This document shows positions 6,000-6,879 of a DNA stretch of 6,879 nt, one piece after another. The position numbers were made by a program, and so were the translations under genes. Positions within the stretch are counted from its first letter, which is position 1, and every line of letters begins with the position of its first letter. A model generated the notes under the pieces. It ran no database searches, was not told where the DNA came from, and saw nothing but the letters and a program-made list of their open reading frames with translations. Source of the DNA: Bacteroidota bacterium (lineage in GTDB: Bacteria; Bacteroidota; Bacteroidia; Flavobacteriales; Weeksellaceae); the NCBI GenBank assembly GCA_023388015.1, contig JAEWHB010000169.1, forward strand, positions 1 to 6,879. Direction: 5' to 3'.

Positions 6000-6076
6000 C
6001 GTTTTTTGAATGAGAATCAGATGAGGATAAGTTTAAAATTCGACGAATGTGAAGACGACTAAATTTCAAAAATTAT

Positions 6077-6879
6077 CTAATTTTCAGCCTTTTCTTCCTG
6101 CTTATTCTTATACAATGAATAAAGAATTCCGCTACCCAGCGACACTACAATTATTCCAAGAGAAAGCCATTCTGGAATTTCCAATCCGTTGTCTTTTAAA
6201 TAATGATGCAAAATCATCTTGATACCTACGTACACCAAAATCACGGCAAGGCTGAATTTCAGATAAGAGAATTTGTCGATGATATTGGCCAAGAAGAAAT
6301 ACATAGATCGAAGTCCGAGAATCGCCATGATATTGGAAGAAAACACGATAAACGGATCTTCGGTAATCGCCAAAATTGCAGGAATACTGTCAAGGGCAAA
6401 AAGAATATCGGTGAATTCAATGATTATCAAAGCCAAAAACAAAGGAGTTGCTGCCCAAATGCCCATTTTTTTGACAAATAATTTTTGTCCGTGAATGCTT
6501 TTGGTAATCGGCATAAATTTCCGAGTTAATTTAAATACACGACTTTCTTTTGGGTTAAATTGAGCTTCCTCACCAGCAAAAGCCATATTGTATGCCGTAT
6601 AAATCAGGAATGCCCCAAAAATATAAGTTATCCAGTCTATTTTTTCTATCAACCAGATTCCAAAGAAAATCATAATCGCACGGAATACTATTGCACCGAT
6701 AATTCCCCAAAACAATACTCTGTGTTGGTATTTTTGCGGAATACTGAACGAACGGAAAATTACTGCAATCACGAAAATATTGTCCACCGAAAGCGAAAGT
6801 TCCAGTAAATAACCTTGGATATATTTCCAAAATGCGGTGTTGGCGGAATAATTGTCGGGGTTCTCAATGTAAAGATCGT
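6077..6879 (-). CDS. TerC/Alx-family integral membrane protein, 5' end cut by window edge
   Basis: Inner-membrane protein of the TerC family. The Alx and MntX-like members export Mn2+, while classic TerC is linked to tellurite resistance; manganese or other metal transport is the better guess here, by family knowledge only. The frame is open to the window edge, giving about 266 visible residues. The GTG at 6785-6787 is an internal valine, because the conserved LELSLSVDN segment continues upstream through NPDNYSANTAFWKYIQGYL. The two family signatures with membrane-embedded acidic residues are present: ELSLSVDNIFVIAV near 6761-6802 and EFTDILFALDSIPA at 6377-6418. About seven hydrophobic segments are visible, including VLFWGIIGAIVFRAIMIFF, WITYIFGAFLIYTAYNMAF and WLSLGIIVVSLGSGILYSLY. 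The C-terminus is charged (KNKQEEKAEN). It is 89 nt upstream of recF and possibly a separate unit. Confidence 0.93.
   Translation of the reverse strand, partial: DLYIENPDNYSANTAFWKYIQGYLLELSLSVDNIFVIAVIFRSFSIPQKYQHRVLFWGIIGAIVFRAIMIFFGIWLIEKIDWITYIFGAFLIYTAYNMAFAGEEAQFNPKESRVFKLTRKFMPITKSIHGQKLFVKKMGIWAATPLFLALIIIEFTDILFALDSIPAILAITEDPFIVFSSNIMAILGLRSMYFFLANIIDKFSYLKFSLAVILVYVGIKMILHHYLKDNGLEIPEWLSLGIIVVSLGSGILYSLYKNKQEEKAEN

Noticed and set aside
6000..6076. Hairpin terminator after the TerC-family gene
   Set aside because: The repeated GACGA/GTCGTC-like bases form a direct rather than an inverted repeat, and no stem with a T-tract is present.
6785..6787. GTG as the start of the TerC-family gene
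   Set aside because: It is the Val of the conserved LSVDN motif; the upstream frame continues with typical family sequence to the window edge.
6203..6830. Several overlapping ORFs on both strands within the TerC-family gene
   Set aside because: All are alternative-frame readings of a conserved membrane-protein gene.

Overview
The window looks like a low-GC chromosome segment of a Bacteroidota bacterium, most likely a Flavobacterium-type member of the Flavobacteriales. Three things support this: the short primary sigma factor at the left edge is nearly the canonical Bacteroidota RpoD; candidate promoters carry the TAnnTTTG -7 box typical of the phylum; and starts lack a Shine-Dalgarno sequence. 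No mobile element, tRNA, rRNA or CRISPR array is visible.

Left part (1-1548, + strand): the 3' portion of rpoD, a clear intrinsic terminator, a TATCTTTG promoter box and rpe (ribulose-phosphate 3-epimerase).

Centre (1549-3668, + strand): an AT-rich leader with a 10-T run, then three consecutive genes of 205, 225 and 213 codons. Each encodes a small protein with a signal peptide, a QVGI...TP...L(E/D)(V/I)xG segment directly after the cleavage site, a divergent middle and a similar C-terminal region. They appear to be a tandem family of diverged secreted paralogues of unknown function. The 20-24 nt gaps before the second and third genes share the same 12-mer at the same distance from the start codon. 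The run ends in a 34-nt inverted repeat, probably a terminator, that reaches into the stop and last codons of the convergent gene.

Right part (3653-6879, - strand, read right to left): a 5'-truncated TerC/Alx-family membrane protein, an 89-nt gap with a TAATTTTG box very close to the next start, then recF, a DUF721 (DciA-like) gene and a YheT-type alpha/beta hydrolase. recF overlaps the DUF721 gene by 4 nt (ATGA) and the DUF721 gene overlaps the hydrolase gene by 1 nt (TAATG), so these three form a tight, probably translationally coupled operon. RecF and the DUF721 protein fit replication and repair; the hydrolase has no obvious functional link.

The housekeeping genes are ordinary. The tandem secreted-protein family is the accessory part, and the only candidate here for an undescribed system.
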